This document shows, in pieces, positions 47,867 through 56,632 of a DNA stretch of 64,000 nt. The translations under genes were made by a program, and so were the position numbers. Source of the DNA: Desulfovibrio intestinalis. GTDB taxonomy: Bacteria; Desulfobacterota; Desulfovibrionia; Desulfovibrionales; Desulfovibrionaceae. Under the pieces are notes generated by a model. It was not told where the DNA came from. It did not search any database and worked only from the letters and a program-made list of their open reading frames with translations. Position 1 is the stretch's first letter; the number at the start of each line of letters is the position of its first letter. Location of the stretch: assembly GCF_014202345.1 (NCBI RefSeq), contig NZ_JACHGO010000006.1:1-64000 (forward strand). Direction: 5' to 3'.

Positions 47867-48250
47867 TCATTTGCCGCTTATGGCGTAGTTCACACGCGCA
47901 TTACAGATAGCGTGGTGATTGGAGTCCGCCCAGATGATCAGCGTTTGCATGGGCACAAGAAAGGAGCGGCCAAGGTCAGTGAGCTGATATTCCACACGAG
48001 GCGGCACTTCAGGATATATTGTGCGCAGGATGAAACCGTCCTGCTCCAGACGCTTCAACGTTCGTGAAAGCATCTGCTTGGATATATCACCTATTTCGCG
48101 CGCTAATTCGTTGAACCGCAAGGTTTGAATCTCCAGAGCTTCTAATACCAGCAGGCTCCACTGGTCGCCGATCCGGTCAAGCACGTCCCTTATGGGACAG
48201 GGCTGCTCAAATTCAACGCTCTCGTCATGTTGCGCTTTTTCGTTGCTCAT
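47867..48250 (-). CDS. HxlR-family transcriptional regulator
   Basis: 127-aa winged-helix regulator. Family signature CPIRDVLDRIGDQWSLLVLEAL with the conserved redox-capable Cys, then the HTH/wing RFNELAREIGDISKQMLSRTLKRLEQDGFILRTIYPEVPPRVEYQLTDLG. The start at 48250 gives proper spacing from AAAGGGA; an ATG at 48256 overlaps that site. Divergent from the NTF2-like and NAD(P)-binding genes; such HxlR-oxidoreductase pairs are commonly self- and neighbour-regulating, often in response to electrophiles or oxidants. Confidence 0.92.
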   Translation of the reverse strand: MSNEKAQHDESVEFEQPCPIRDVLDRIGDQWSLLVLEALEIQTLRFNELAREIGDISKQMLSRTLKRLEQDGFILRTIYPEVPPRVEYQLTDLGRSFLVPMQTLIIWADSNHHAICNARVNYAISGK

Positions 48251-48460
48251 ATTCATTCCCTTTCGATGGCGCGGTCACAAAACAATGACCTGATGTTATT
48301 CCGCTGACTATCTTGCGCGGGGCGGCAGGTTTTGCTAGCTACAATGAAGGTCTATTTTATAGACCATGACTGGAAATAATACCATTGAAATCTGTCAGTG
48401 GTAAATCTGCGGAACGCCGTGCGCAAGCCGCCCAAACAATCTGCACTCTGGAGAAACATG

Positions 48461-48928
48461 ATGAAGTTTCTGAAAGTAGTCTTTCTTGCAGGCGCCATTT
48501 TTCTGCTGACCCAGGCTGGAACCGCCATCGCCCAAGCGGAGCGTGATTTCAAGGCTGAGGAGAACAATCGCACGCTGGTGCTGGAGTTCTACGACAAGTT
48601 TTTCAATAAACACCAGGTGCTCGAAGCCGCGAAGTTTGTTGCAGATGACTATAAACAGCACAACCCTACAGTGCCGGACGGAAAAGAACCTTTTGTTTCC
48701 TACTACCTGGATTTTTTCAAGGCGAACCCCCAATCCAGAGTGCGTGTAGTGCGTAGCGCTGTTGATGGTGATATCGTATGGCTGCACGTTCACTCGGTTA
48801 ATGACGCAAAGGATAGGGGCGAGGCCGTTCTTGATGTTTTTCGTGTGAAGGACGGGGTAATCGTCGAGCATTGGGACATTATCCAGCCGGTTCCGGAAAA
48901 AGCGGAGAACAACAATACTATGTTCTAA
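48461..48928 (+). CDS. Exported NTF2/SnoaL-like protein
   Basis: 155 aa. Signal peptide MKFLKVVFLAGAIFLLTQAGTAIAQA, then a SnoaL-like alpha+beta cone fold: NNRTLVLEFYDKFFNKHQ, FVADDYKQHNPTVPDGKEPF, VWLHVHSV and DVFRVKDGVIVEHWDIIQPVP. The C-terminal pattern is typical of predicted SnoaL-like aldol-condensation or isomerase proteins. Two consecutive ATGs (48458, 48461) follow GGAG; the second has better spacing. It is 13 bases before the NAD(P)-binding gene and co-transcribed. An exported copy of this fold next to a cytosolic reductase is slightly unusual. Substrate unknown. Confidence 0.85.
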   Translation: MKFLKVVFLAGAIFLLTQAGTAIAQAERDFKAEENNRTLVLEFYDKFFNKHQVLEAAKFVADDYKQHNPTVPDGKEPFVSYYLDFFKANPQSRVRVVRSAVDGDIVWLHVHSVNDAKDRGEAVLDVFRVKDGVIVEHWDIIQPVPEKAENNNTMF

Positions 48929-48941
48929 CGAGGGGCAACAT

Positions 48942-49592
48942 ATGAAGATAGCGATCATTGGCGCTACGGGCTTTGTGGGAACGGCAATACGTAAAGAAGC
49001 CGTTTCACGTGGGCATCAGGTACTGGCTCTGACCCGCAGCCCGCAGAAAATAACTCCGTCCAGCGTCCTTGCCGTGAGGGAGATTGATGTGAACGATAGC
49101 GAGGCGCTTGCACAGGCCTTGGCTGGCTATGATGTGGTGGTGCATGCCTTTGCCCCTCCACGTTCAGATTCCGTGCAAGAGCGCATTGCCCGGCAAACAC
49201 GGGGAACCCAAAGCATCATCAAAGCCGCAAAACAGGCTGGCATTGAGCGGCTGGTGGTGGTGGGCGGCGCGGGAACCGCCGAGGTGGCTCCTGGCGTACC
49301 GCTGATGAACAGCTACTTCTTTCCCCCGGAGTATGAGGGTGGGGCGCGGTCAACGGCGGCCATAAAAGAACTGCTTCAGGCCGAAAAAAGTATTGATTGG
49401 GTGTTTGTTTCTCCGCCCAATATCCTTGAGGCAGGGGTGCGCACGGGCAACTACCGCACCGGAAAGGATAATTTGGTTATAGAGCTCGCCAGCGGTCGCA
49501 GCTACCTGAGTGTGGAGGATTATGCGCTGGCTATGCTGGATGAAATTGAAAATCCCAGGCATCATCGTCAGCGGTTCACTGTGGGAACATAG
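48942..49592 (+). CDS. NAD(P)-binding oxidoreductase (atypical SDR, YwnB-like)
   Basis: 216 aa. Rossmann fold with GATGFVG at residues ~7-13 and the NAD(P)H-binding family order: MKIAIIGATGFVGTAIRKEAVSRGHQVLALTRSPQKI, DVVVHAFAPP, GIERLVVVGGAGTAEV, a DWVFVSPPN block and GRSYLSVEDYALAMLDEIE. The YxxxK of classical SDRs is not obvious, as in other atypical members. Co-transcribed with the NTF2-like gene and divergent from HxlR, suggesting a stress-response quinone or flavin reductase-like role. Ends at a strong terminator. Confidence 0.88.
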   Translation: MKIAIIGATGFVGTAIRKEAVSRGHQVLALTRSPQKITPSSVLAVREIDVNDSEALAQALAGYDVVVHAFAPPRSDSVQERIARQTRGTQSIIKAAKQAGIERLVVVGGAGTAEVAPGVPLMNSYFFPPEYEGGARSTAAIKELLQAEKSIDWVFVSPPNILEAGVRTGNYRTGKDNLVIELASGRSYLSVEDYALAMLDEIENPRHHRQRFTVGT

Positions 49593-49611
49593 GTGTATAT
49601 ATTTTGAAAGC

Positions 49612-49643
49612 AAAAAAGGCCTCTGATTGCAGAGGCTTTTTTT
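49612..49643 (+). terminator. Terminator of the NAD(P)-binding gene
   Basis: Stem AAAAAAGGCCTCTG / CAGAGGCTTTTTTT, 4-base loop, with seven Ts. Nearly symmetrical. The rest of the 49593-49935 gap holds no recognisable feature. Confidence 0.92.
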
Positions 49644-49935
49644 GTTTATCACGCATTGTGCAGAAGGGGCAGTGTTGGAACTATTTCAAAGATACTTTGC
49701 CATAATCCAGTTCAGCTCAAAAACTGCTGTACGGGATGCAAAAATTTGAGGGCATGACATATAGCCGCCCTATACGTCATGCCCATCAAATATCATTGGA
49801 GCATCTGTTGCTTGCCAGATTAGTCAAATCGGGCCAGATAGTCCGCCGTGCTGCCGGATTTCATCCGATAATCGTCCGGTAGCTGTGCGGCAAGTTACAA
49901 ATATTTCCCAAGCAATCCCGGAAGCAGGCTTGCTG

Positions 49936-52185
49936 CTACAGCAGCGAACCATCCCAGTTGAACAGACTTTCACGCTTCATTTCAGGCAAGCTGGCAGGGG
50001 GATTTTCCTGCATATGAGCAAAGAAGCCATATCCGGCTGCAACCATTTCCTGCCGTTTGGCAGTGAGGTCCATAGGCCAGCCCGGGTAAATCCAGATGTT
50101 GCCGCCGTACTGCCGCGCCCAGAAGGGTTCGCCCATAGGACTCAGGAAAGGCTCGTTGGCCTTGACGCCCAAAAGACCGAAGCGGCTTATGCCCACAGGC
50201 CAGAAGCCTGAAATCACCGCGCCGAGGGGCAGGGGGCTCTGTTTGGGCAGGGCAAGCATGTCTCCGCGGGGCAATTCGGGGCTGACAAAGGCTCCGGTAA
50301 AGCCCATACGCGCCAATATGCCCAATGCAGGAGCATTGGCGGCATTGCAGAACGGGCCTGCCAGCAGGTCGGAATCTTCATCGAGGCTGTCGGGGAAAAG
50401 CCCACGCTGCCACGGCTCGTTACAAACAAAGTGCCGCGCGCCTTCGCGCCAAAGCCTGCCGACACTGCGGCGCATGGCCTCTTCATCACCGGGCCAGATA
50501 ACGGGAGGCAGCCACCAGCATATGCGCGAAACCATTGTGCGTGAAATATCTGCGCTGCGCGGGGACAACCAAAGAGCCTGCAGCTGGTTTTTTCCGCCGC
50601 GCATTTCCTTGCCCTGCGGAATGGTGGACCGAACATACATGTCTGGTCTGGGTCTGGCCTTTACAGGCACAGGCATGCGCGGGTTAGTTTCCACCGCTTT
50701 GCTCTGGCGGGTGGGCAGCTGTTCAAGACGAGCCTGCCAGCCTTTGAGAATGCGCATCAGCTCGGGCTCGCGCCTGTCTATAAGAAAGACCGGGGTACCC
50801 GCCTTGGGCGTCTTGTGCTTGGGCAGACGGATGCTGAGGCTGCCAGCCTTGGGTATGCGCCGCGTTACGGGCAGGGTGGCGTGCCAGCGTTCGTCTTCAA
50901 CGCCCACACGCAGGTAGTCCTGGGGCAGCAGTTCAATGTAGGGCTTCAGCACTACGCTGCCGTCCTGCTCGATGCGGATCTTGCCCACCATAAGGCCAGA
51001 GTTGGTCTGACCGTCAGGGGTGGTGGGCACGTTGTCCTTTTGCGGCAAAAAGCGTGCGCGCGTAACGGGGCGGCCAAGCGCCATCTGCAAGATTTCTTCG
51101 GCGGTCTTGCGTGCTTTGGGATCACCGGGATTGTCACGCAGCATGCGGTAGGCCGTCACCACATGGTAGACGTAGTGGGGGCCTTTCTTGCGGCCTTCGA
51201 TCTTCCACGAGACAAGGTGGGGGATATCCAGCAGGGTTTTGGCCAGCACGTCCAGCGAAAGATCGAGACAGGAGAACCAGCGGCCGTTGTGCTCTTTGCG
51301 GCCCGGCGAGCGCATGGATCCCTGCCTGCCCGACCGGCGGCCCTGTGCAAAAGCGACGGTTTCGTTGCGGCTGCGGCCTGGGCCGTCTCGTCCGTCCCGG
51401 CTGTCGCGCCCGTCACGGCCAAAGTTGCCTTTGCGGTCCTTGCGGGCAATATCCATGCGCGACTGTTCGTGGCGGGCACGGTCCATTTCTTCCCGTTCCG
51501 CATTGCGAACAAGCGCTTGGGCAGCAGGCCCGCCCTGACGGTAAACCCGGCGGCACGGCTGCACGCAACGCCCACGCAGGCCGCTTTTGCCGCCCATATA
51601 GCTGGACCAGTAGCAGCGTCCTGAAACGCAGTAGCACAGCGCGCCGTGGACAAAGAGCTCCAGATCAAGCCCATCGGGACAGGCTTCGCCCATAAGGCGG
51701 ATTTCATCAATGGAAAGCTCGCGCGGCAGGATAACGCGGTTGGCGCCAAGCTTTTTCGCTTCAATAAGCGCGCCGGGGTGCGTGAGGTTGGCCAGCGTTG
51801 AAAGGGACAGGTCGCCTTCAAAGCCTGCCTGACGCGCCAGATCAAGCATGGCAAGATCCTGCACAATAAGGCCGTCCGCGCCTACCTGCGAGGCCAGACG
51901 CGAGATAAGACGGTAGGCGGCAGCGGGTTCGTCGGGTTTGACGAGGGTGTTCATGGCCACATAGATGCGGGCGTTTTCCGCATGGGCCAGATCCGCAAGG
52001 CGCGAAAGTTCGGTCAGGCCAAAGTTTTCAGCCTGCATACGGGCCGAAAAATGCTTGAGGCCCAGGTATATGGCGTCCGCTCCCGCAGCAAGGGCCGCCA
52101 GAAAGGAAGGAGTATCGCCCGCGGGCGCCAGAATTTCGGGCCGGGCCGGAGTGGGAGCGCCAGTAATGATAGGGATGTCGTTCAT
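49936..52185 (-). CDS. U32-family protein (YegQ/RlhA-like) with Arg-Gly-Asp-rich insert
   Basis: 749 aa. N-terminal U32 domain: PEILAPAGDTPSFLAALAAGADAIYLGL, MNTLVKP, VQDLAMLDLARQ, LANLTHPGAL and the Cys cluster HGALCYCVSGRCYWSSYMGGKSGLRGRCVQPCRR, which binds Fe-S in relatives. E. coli members (RlhA, TrhP) hydroxylate rRNA or tRNA using prephenate; calling it a peptidase is historical. A repetitive, charged segment (about residues 230-300, RKDRKGNFGRDGRDSRDGRDG) is inserted just after the Cys cluster and looks disordered. The long C-terminal half is family-like. Its ATG overlaps the epimerase stop, so the two are coupled. Confidence 0.88.
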   Translation of the reverse strand: MNDIPIITGAPTPARPEILAPAGDTPSFLAALAAGADAIYLGLKHFSARMQAENFGLTELSRLADLAHAENARIYVAMNTLVKPDEPAAAYRLISRLASQVGADGLIVQDLAMLDLARQAGFEGDLSLSTLANLTHPGALIEAKKLGANRVILPRELSIDEIRLMGEACPDGLDLELFVHGALCYCVSGRCYWSSYMGGKSGLRGRCVQPCRRVYRQGGPAAQALVRNAEREEMDRARHEQSRMDIARKDRKGNFGRDGRDSRDGRDGPGRSRNETVAFAQGRRSGRQGSMRSPGRKEHNGRWFSCLDLSLDVLAKTLLDIPHLVSWKIEGRKKGPHYVYHVVTAYRMLRDNPGDPKARKTAEEILQMALGRPVTRARFLPQKDNVPTTPDGQTNSGLMVGKIRIEQDGSVVLKPYIELLPQDYLRVGVEDERWHATLPVTRRIPKAGSLSIRLPKHKTPKAGTPVFLIDRREPELMRILKGWQARLEQLPTRQSKAVETNPRMPVPVKARPRPDMYVRSTIPQGKEMRGGKNQLQALWLSPRSADISRTMVSRICWWLPPVIWPGDEEAMRRSVGRLWREGARHFVCNEPWQRGLFPDSLDEDSDLLAGPFCNAANAPALGILARMGFTGAFVSPELPRGDMLALPKQSPLPLGAVISGFWPVGISRFGLLGVKANEPFLSPMGEPFWARQYGGNIWIYPGWPMDLTAKRQEMVAAGYGFFAHMQENPPASLPEMKRESLFNWDGSLL

Positions 52186-53198
52186 ATTTTGTAATACTCT
52201 TTATACCAATCCACAAAGCGGGCAATGCCTTCGCGCAGAGGGGTCGAGGGCGCAAAGCCCGTAAGTGTGGTGAGGTCGTTTATGTCGGCCCAGGTGGCCT
52301 GTACGTCGCCGGGCTGCATTGGCAGCATTTCTTTGCGGGCTTTCATGCCCAGGGCGTCTTCAAGAGCGGCGATAAAGTCGTTGAGTTCCACCGTCTGATT
52401 GTTGCCGATATTGTATATGCGCCAGGGCGCGGAGCTGGTCGCCGCGTTGGGGGCGGCAGGGTCAAAGGACGGGTCCGGGCCGGGGGCCAGGGGCAGCAGG
52501 CGTACAACGCCTTCCACTATGTCGTCAATATAGGTGAAGTCGCGGCGCATGTGTCCCTGATTGAAAACCTTGATGGGTTCGCCGCGTACAATGGCTGTGG
52601 TAAAGAGGTGCAGGGCCATGTCTGGCCTGCCCCAGGGGCCGTAGACCGTGAAAAATCGCAGGCCTGTGCAGGGCATGCCGTATAGATGGCTGTAGGCATG
52701 GGCCATGAGTTCGTTGCTTTTCTTGGTGGCCGCATAAAGGCTGACAGGGTGGTCGACGTTATGCTGTACCGAATAGGGCTGGGCCGTGTTGAGGCCATAT
52801 ACCGACGACGACGAGGCAAAGAGCAGGTGCCCCACCTTGTTCTGGCGGCAGCCTTCAAGAATATGACCAAAGCCCACGAGGTTGGCGCTGAGGTAGGACT
52901 CTGGATTGATAAGACTGTAGCGCACGCCAGCCTGGGCGGCCAGATTGACCACATGGCTGAAACCTTCGCGGGCAAAAAGTGCGGCCATGCCAGGGCCGTC
53001 GGCCAGATCAAGGGCTTCAAAGCGAAAGTGTCCGGCCTGCGGCAAGGCGGCCAATTGGGACAGACGGTCTTTTTTTAATTGCACGTCATAGTAATCATTG
53101 CAATTGTCTATACCCACAACGCTGTGCCCATCGGCCAGCAGACGCGCAGTCAGATGATATCCAATAAAGCCTGCTGCGCCAGTTACCAGAACGTGCAT
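52182..53198 (-). CDS. NAD-dependent sugar-nucleotide epimerase (UDP-glucuronate 4-epimerase-like)
   Basis: 338-aa extended SDR. Start at 53198 with AGGAG 7 bases upstream gives MHVLVTGAAGFIGYHLTARLL (NAD site GAAGFIG); the frame is open to 53390 without support. Active site: SSSSVYG, YAATKKSNELMAHAY (YxxxK), FTVYGPWGRPDMAL and the ...FTYIDDIVEGVVRLL block typical of UDP-glucuronate/galacturonate 4-epimerases. Probably supplies surface polysaccharide sugars. Overlaps the U32 gene by a few bases. Confidence 0.92.
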   Translation of the reverse strand: MHVLVTGAAGFIGYHLTARLLADGHSVVGIDNCNDYYDVQLKKDRLSQLAALPQAGHFRFEALDLADGPGMAALFAREGFSHVVNLAAQAGVRYSLINPESYLSANLVGFGHILEGCRQNKVGHLLFASSSSVYGLNTAQPYSVQHNVDHPVSLYAATKKSNELMAHAYSHLYGMPCTGLRFFTVYGPWGRPDMALHLFTTAIVRGEPIKVFNQGHMRRDFTYIDDIVEGVVRLLPLAPGPDPSFDPAAPNAATSSAPWRIYNIGNNQTVELNDFIAALEDALGMKARKEMLPMQPGDVQATWADINDLTTLTGFAPSTPLREGIARFVDWYKEYYKI

Positions 53199-53360
53199 AT
53201 GCCACTCCTGAAGTTGTATGCAGGCAAAGTAAGACAGATACCGCCTGTGAGCAAGTGAAGGTCGTACCGCCAATGCTTTTACATTCGGGTACGCTTTATA
53301 CCGAATGTGGGGCTTGCGGGATGGGCTGCGGCAAAGTATGCTTCGCAACCAGAGGTAAGC

Positions 53361-54377
53361 ATGCAGACAGCCGATAAAAAAGAGCACCAATCAACAGTTT
53401 CCAGCGGAGCAAAAAGCAAGGCGGATGCCGGAGCCGCCAAAAGCCGCTCCACAGCCGGCCAGCCCTGGTACGCTGGTCAGCACAAAGATGCCCTTTTGTA
53501 TCTCATGATAGCCATTTTCTTTGTGGAACTGGTGGTGGGCGGGGTAGCCTTTTTCTACGGCGTCATGCATGCCGCGCCCGAAGTGCCGGGCGGGCCGCCG
53601 TTGGCGCGTTTTCCCTGGCTTGTCTGGGCCTTGGCTGCCATTCTTGCCCCTGTGGGGCTGATATTGATAGTTCACCTTGCGGGCACCTGGGTTTCGCACT
53701 TTCTTGGGCGTGAGGCCCGCGATGCGGACGGAGTGGGCGGAGCTGCGAGCGCTGCTTCAAGCGATGCCGATCAGGTGCCGGAGCGCCTGCAAAGGTTTTA
53801 CGCCATTATCCGCAACGCTCCCACGGTTGTTGTGCTGCTGGGCATTCTGCTGCTTGGCGTGGCGCTCTTTTTTGTGGACGGCGCGTTCACGGCGCTTGTG
53901 GGCCTTGGGCAGTCCCTTACGCCCTATATCCCCTGGATAGCGGGCAGCGTAGCGGCCATGATAGCCATATGCTACCTTGTACACCGCCTGTTTGTTTACC
54001 GCCATCACCGCATGCAGCAGGAATTCGCCTATCGGCGTGAGGTTCTGGAGCGCACGGGCATTGTGCTGGTGGACAAGAACTATATTCCCCTGCCGCAAAG
54101 TGAAGAACACCGGCTTGCCTTGGGTGAGGCCCGTGTGGTTGATGCGCAGGCGGCCTTGCCCCCTGTAGTTGATGCGGACGCGCAGGCAACGCCGTCAGCA
54201 CCAAATGCGGATGGGCCAAGTATGTCCGGGCCGGGCACAAACGGGGCAAACGCGTCTGGAGCTGGCGCATCCGGCGGCGCTGCTGCTGATGAAGAAGAAA
54301 TAACAGACGCTGTCATCATTACGCCTGAAAGGCCTGCGAACAGGCCGGAAGACGACACGGCGGCTGGAAAGAACTAG
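53361..54377 (+). CDS. Multi-pass membrane protein of unknown function
   Basis: 338 aa. The ATG at 53361 has AGAGGTAAGC before it. A polar N-terminal ~45 residues precede four hydrophobic segments: ~46-69 (LLYLMIAIFFVELVVGGVAFFYG), ~85-107, ~165-185 and ~195-220. The last ~120 residues are soluble, starting with a basic RHHRMQQEFAYRREVLER segment, and end in a low-complexity Ala/Gly/Pro/Ser tail. No enzymatic motif was seen. I do not recognise the family. Divergent from the epimerase gene; terminator downstream. Confidence 0.78.
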   Translation: MQTADKKEHQSTVSSGAKSKADAGAAKSRSTAGQPWYAGQHKDALLYLMIAIFFVELVVGGVAFFYGVMHAAPEVPGGPPLARFPWLVWALAAILAPVGLILIVHLAGTWVSHFLGREARDADGVGGAASAASSDADQVPERLQRFYAIIRNAPTVVVLLGILLLGVALFFVDGAFTALVGLGQSLTPYIPWIAGSVAAMIAICYLVHRLFVYRHHRMQQEFAYRREVLERTGIVLVDKNYIPLPQSEEHRLALGEARVVDAQAALPPVVDADAQATPSAPNADGPSMSGPGTNGANASGAGASGGAAADEEEITDAVIITPERPANRPEDDTAAGKN

Positions 54378-54404
54378 CTGGCGCACAAATTTTAGAATAA
54401 TGCG

Positions 54405-54455
54405 AAAAGCCGGGTAAAGTGACGTTTTTGAACGTGTGCTTTATCCGGCTTTTTT
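54405..54455 (+). terminator. Terminator of the membrane-protein gene
   Basis: ~15-bp stem with one mismatch (AAAAGCCGGGTAAAG / CTTTATCCGGCTTTT), followed by T's. It lies 27 bases past the stop. Confidence 0.9.
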
Positions 54456-54488
54456 AATTTCATATTTGTGTTCCTGTGGCGGGGGGGC

Positions 54489-55773
54489 GTTGTGCCCTGC
54501 GGGCACGGAGGCTTTCTCGTTTTTGTTGTTTGGGCCGCCTCGGCGGTGTCGGCACGAGATGAATTTTCTTGTTATTTTAAGGAGAACGAGACTTTTATGT
54601 AGGGAGCGTACTCTGATAGTACTCGACTGGAATAAAAGGCGAAGTTCGACGCAGAAAAAATGGGAAAGGCGCTCGTGACGACACTGCCTGCGCGGCAGGC
54701 GGCAGAGGGGGCCTGTTAGGGGCTGCCGCCCCTCCGAGGCCCCCTCTGCACTCCCCCCGGACGACCCCGCTAGGGTCTTCGCATCTCTCCACTCCCACGG
54801 GATAGCTTCAAGGGCTTTCCATATTCCGTCATTTCGCGAGGGCTGCGCGTCTTTTGCTTCGGGAGCTTCCTCGCTTCGCTCGGTGATCTCCCTGCGCGCC
54901 GCGCAATGCCATCGTGCGGTTTAGCGATGTATGTCGGCTTCGGGTCGTCTGGTTGGATTGGGTGATGTGTTGACGTGTAAATTGGTGGCTTGCTCTTTGA
55001 AAGGGGAGTGTTGTGCCCTGCGGGCACGGAGGCTTTTTCTTCCTCTAGTCTGGCCGCCTACGCGGCGGCGGCAGAAGGGGCCTGTTAGGGGCTGCCGCCC
55101 CTCCGAGGCCCCCTCTGCACTCCCCTTGGACGACCCCGCTGGGCTTTCGTATATCTCCACTTCCTCCAATAAGCCTTCACGGGCCTTCCAAATTCCATCA
55201 TTTCGCGAGGGCTGCGCGGCTTTCGCTTCGGGAGCTTCTTCGCTTCGCTCGGCGATCTCCCTGCGCGCCGCGCAATGCCATCGTTCGGTTTTGAGCGTAA
55301 TGGAAATCCTGATGATTTTTAGCCGAGCTGCGGTGAACAGAGATGCACGCTCCCATCGTAAACTCAATTTTCCAAAGGCAGCGATTGCACCTGCATAAGC
55401 AATGCGAATGGGGAGGCTACAGTTTCTCAGGCGGAGCGCAGGGTGTTGCCGGGGGCGGCGTTATAAAGAACCGAAGCCGACACGTCGGCGAGGTTCGTGC
55501 GTAGCCGCCTCCGAAAGAAGTATTTGTTGGTCGGGGTAGAACAGGGGGTGTTTCGGGGGGGATGCAAGGGGGGCCGAGAAGGGGGCGAAGCCCCATAACC
55601 GGCCCCGCCTTGCCGCGCGCCGCGCAGGCGGCAGAACTAAAGAGAAGAAAGCCGTCGTACCGCAGGGTACAAACGGTTTCATAAAGGCGACTCCATTCTT
55701 CAATTGCGTCCGCAGGCGTCCCCGCGCACCCGCAGAAATAAAGAGAAGAGAGGCCTCTGTGCCCGCAGTGCAC
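54489..55773. repeat. Gene-free GC-rich repeat island (four related units)
   Basis: Four units start with a small head palindrome: GTGCCCTGCGGGCAC at 54492-54506 (plus) and 55013-55027 (plus), GTACCGCAGGGTAC at 55657-55670 (minus) and GTGCCCGCAGTGCAC at 55759-55773 (minus, slightly diverged). Each is followed, in its own direction, by a pyrimidine-rich GAGGC-TTTC/TTCTTC stretch and a GCCGCC-type hairpin. The two plus units share a ~235-bp body (about 54690-54925 and 55055-55291) that is near-identical over long stretches. The first plus unit has ~170 bp inserted after its head. No frame has codon use or ribosome sites like neighbours, so 54456-55913 is read as non-coding. Confidence 0.8.
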
Positions 55774-55913
55774 GAATCACCTTGGCAAAATGACATCCCT
55801 CTTTTTTCAGCCGGGTGCTGCGCAAACGTCTCCGTGTCTGTCGTCCGGCACCCGCCCAAAACCGACAATGCGAAAATATCCCCTTGGACCGTACCAAACC
55901 TCGAAGAGGCTTT

Positions 55914-56594
55914 TTACAACTTCGCTATGTCTCCTAATCCGCGCTGCTCCAGCGCCAGATCAGCCAAGGCGTTGACGCAGGCCGCCGCCACAGCGGAACC
56001 GCCCTTACGTCCCAGCAGGGTAAAGTGCGGCCAGGATGTGCGGTGCAGCAGTTCCTTGGATTGCGCGGCATTAACAAAGCCCACAGGCATGCCCACGATA
56101 AGGGCCGGAGGCGGCGCGCCCTGTTCAAGCACGTCCAGCAGGCCAAGCAGAGCCGTGGGGGCGTTGCCGATAACCATAATGTGTCCACTCATTTGCTGGG
56201 CAAGCGATTCCAGCCCTGCGCGCGAGCGTGTGGTGCCTCCGGCGCGGGCAAGTTCGTCCAGCCCCGGCAGGGCCATAATGGGCGTAACCGTGACGCCCAG
56301 TGGCGTCAGGCGGCGCATGGGCAGCCCGGCTGCGGCCATGCGCGTGTCGGTGTAGACGGTGCAGCCCCGCATAAGAGCAACCACGCCTGCCTCAAGTCCG
56401 GCTGCACTCAGACGCAAATCATTGATGATTTCTGTGTCGCCCAATGTGTGAATGCAGCGGCGGGCTACCTGCCAAAGCGGGCCTTCAAAGGGGCGTGGCG
56501 AAGGCAGCTCCTCATCTATGATGGCAAAGGAACGGCTTTCGATATCTTGTGGCGTACAGGCTGAATCCAGCTCCACCGGAGTATTGTGCGTCAT
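55914..56594 (-). CDS. cbiC: Precorrin-8X / cobalt-precorrin-8 methylmutase
   Basis: 226-aa CbiC/CobH enzyme that shifts a methyl group from C11 to C12 to form (cobalt-)hydrogenobyrinate in cobalamin synthesis; cytosolic. Marks: IESRSFAIIDEEL start, RRCIHTLGDTEIINDLRLS with the catalytic His, TDTRMAAAGL, VIGNAPTALLGLLDVL and GMPVGFVNAAQSKELL. Intact and of usual length (~205-225). It follows cbiA on the same strand with a 38-base gap, so they are co-transcribed. Confidence 0.95.
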   Translation of the reverse strand: MTHNTPVELDSACTPQDIESRSFAIIDEELPSPRPFEGPLWQVARRCIHTLGDTEIINDLRLSAAGLEAGVVALMRGCTVYTDTRMAAAGLPMRRLTPLGVTVTPIMALPGLDELARAGGTTRSRAGLESLAQQMSGHIMVIGNAPTALLGLLDVLEQGAPPPALIVGMPVGFVNAAQSKELLHRTSWPHFTLLGRKGGSAVAAACVNALADLALEQRGLGDIAKL

Positions 56595-56632
56595 GTGAAC
56601 CTCGGCAGGCCGGGGGGAACCCCGGCTTGTGT

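Noticed and set aside
49005..49020. GTTTCACGTG inside the NAD(P)-binding gene as a parS half
   Set aside because: Only the first ten consensus bases match; the second half-site (AAACA) is absent.
54921..55398. Overlapping ~150-aa open frames on both strands in the repeat island
   Set aside because: They lie in duplicated GC-rich hairpin sequence, lack ribosome sites and read as low-complexity; interpreted as non-coding repeats.
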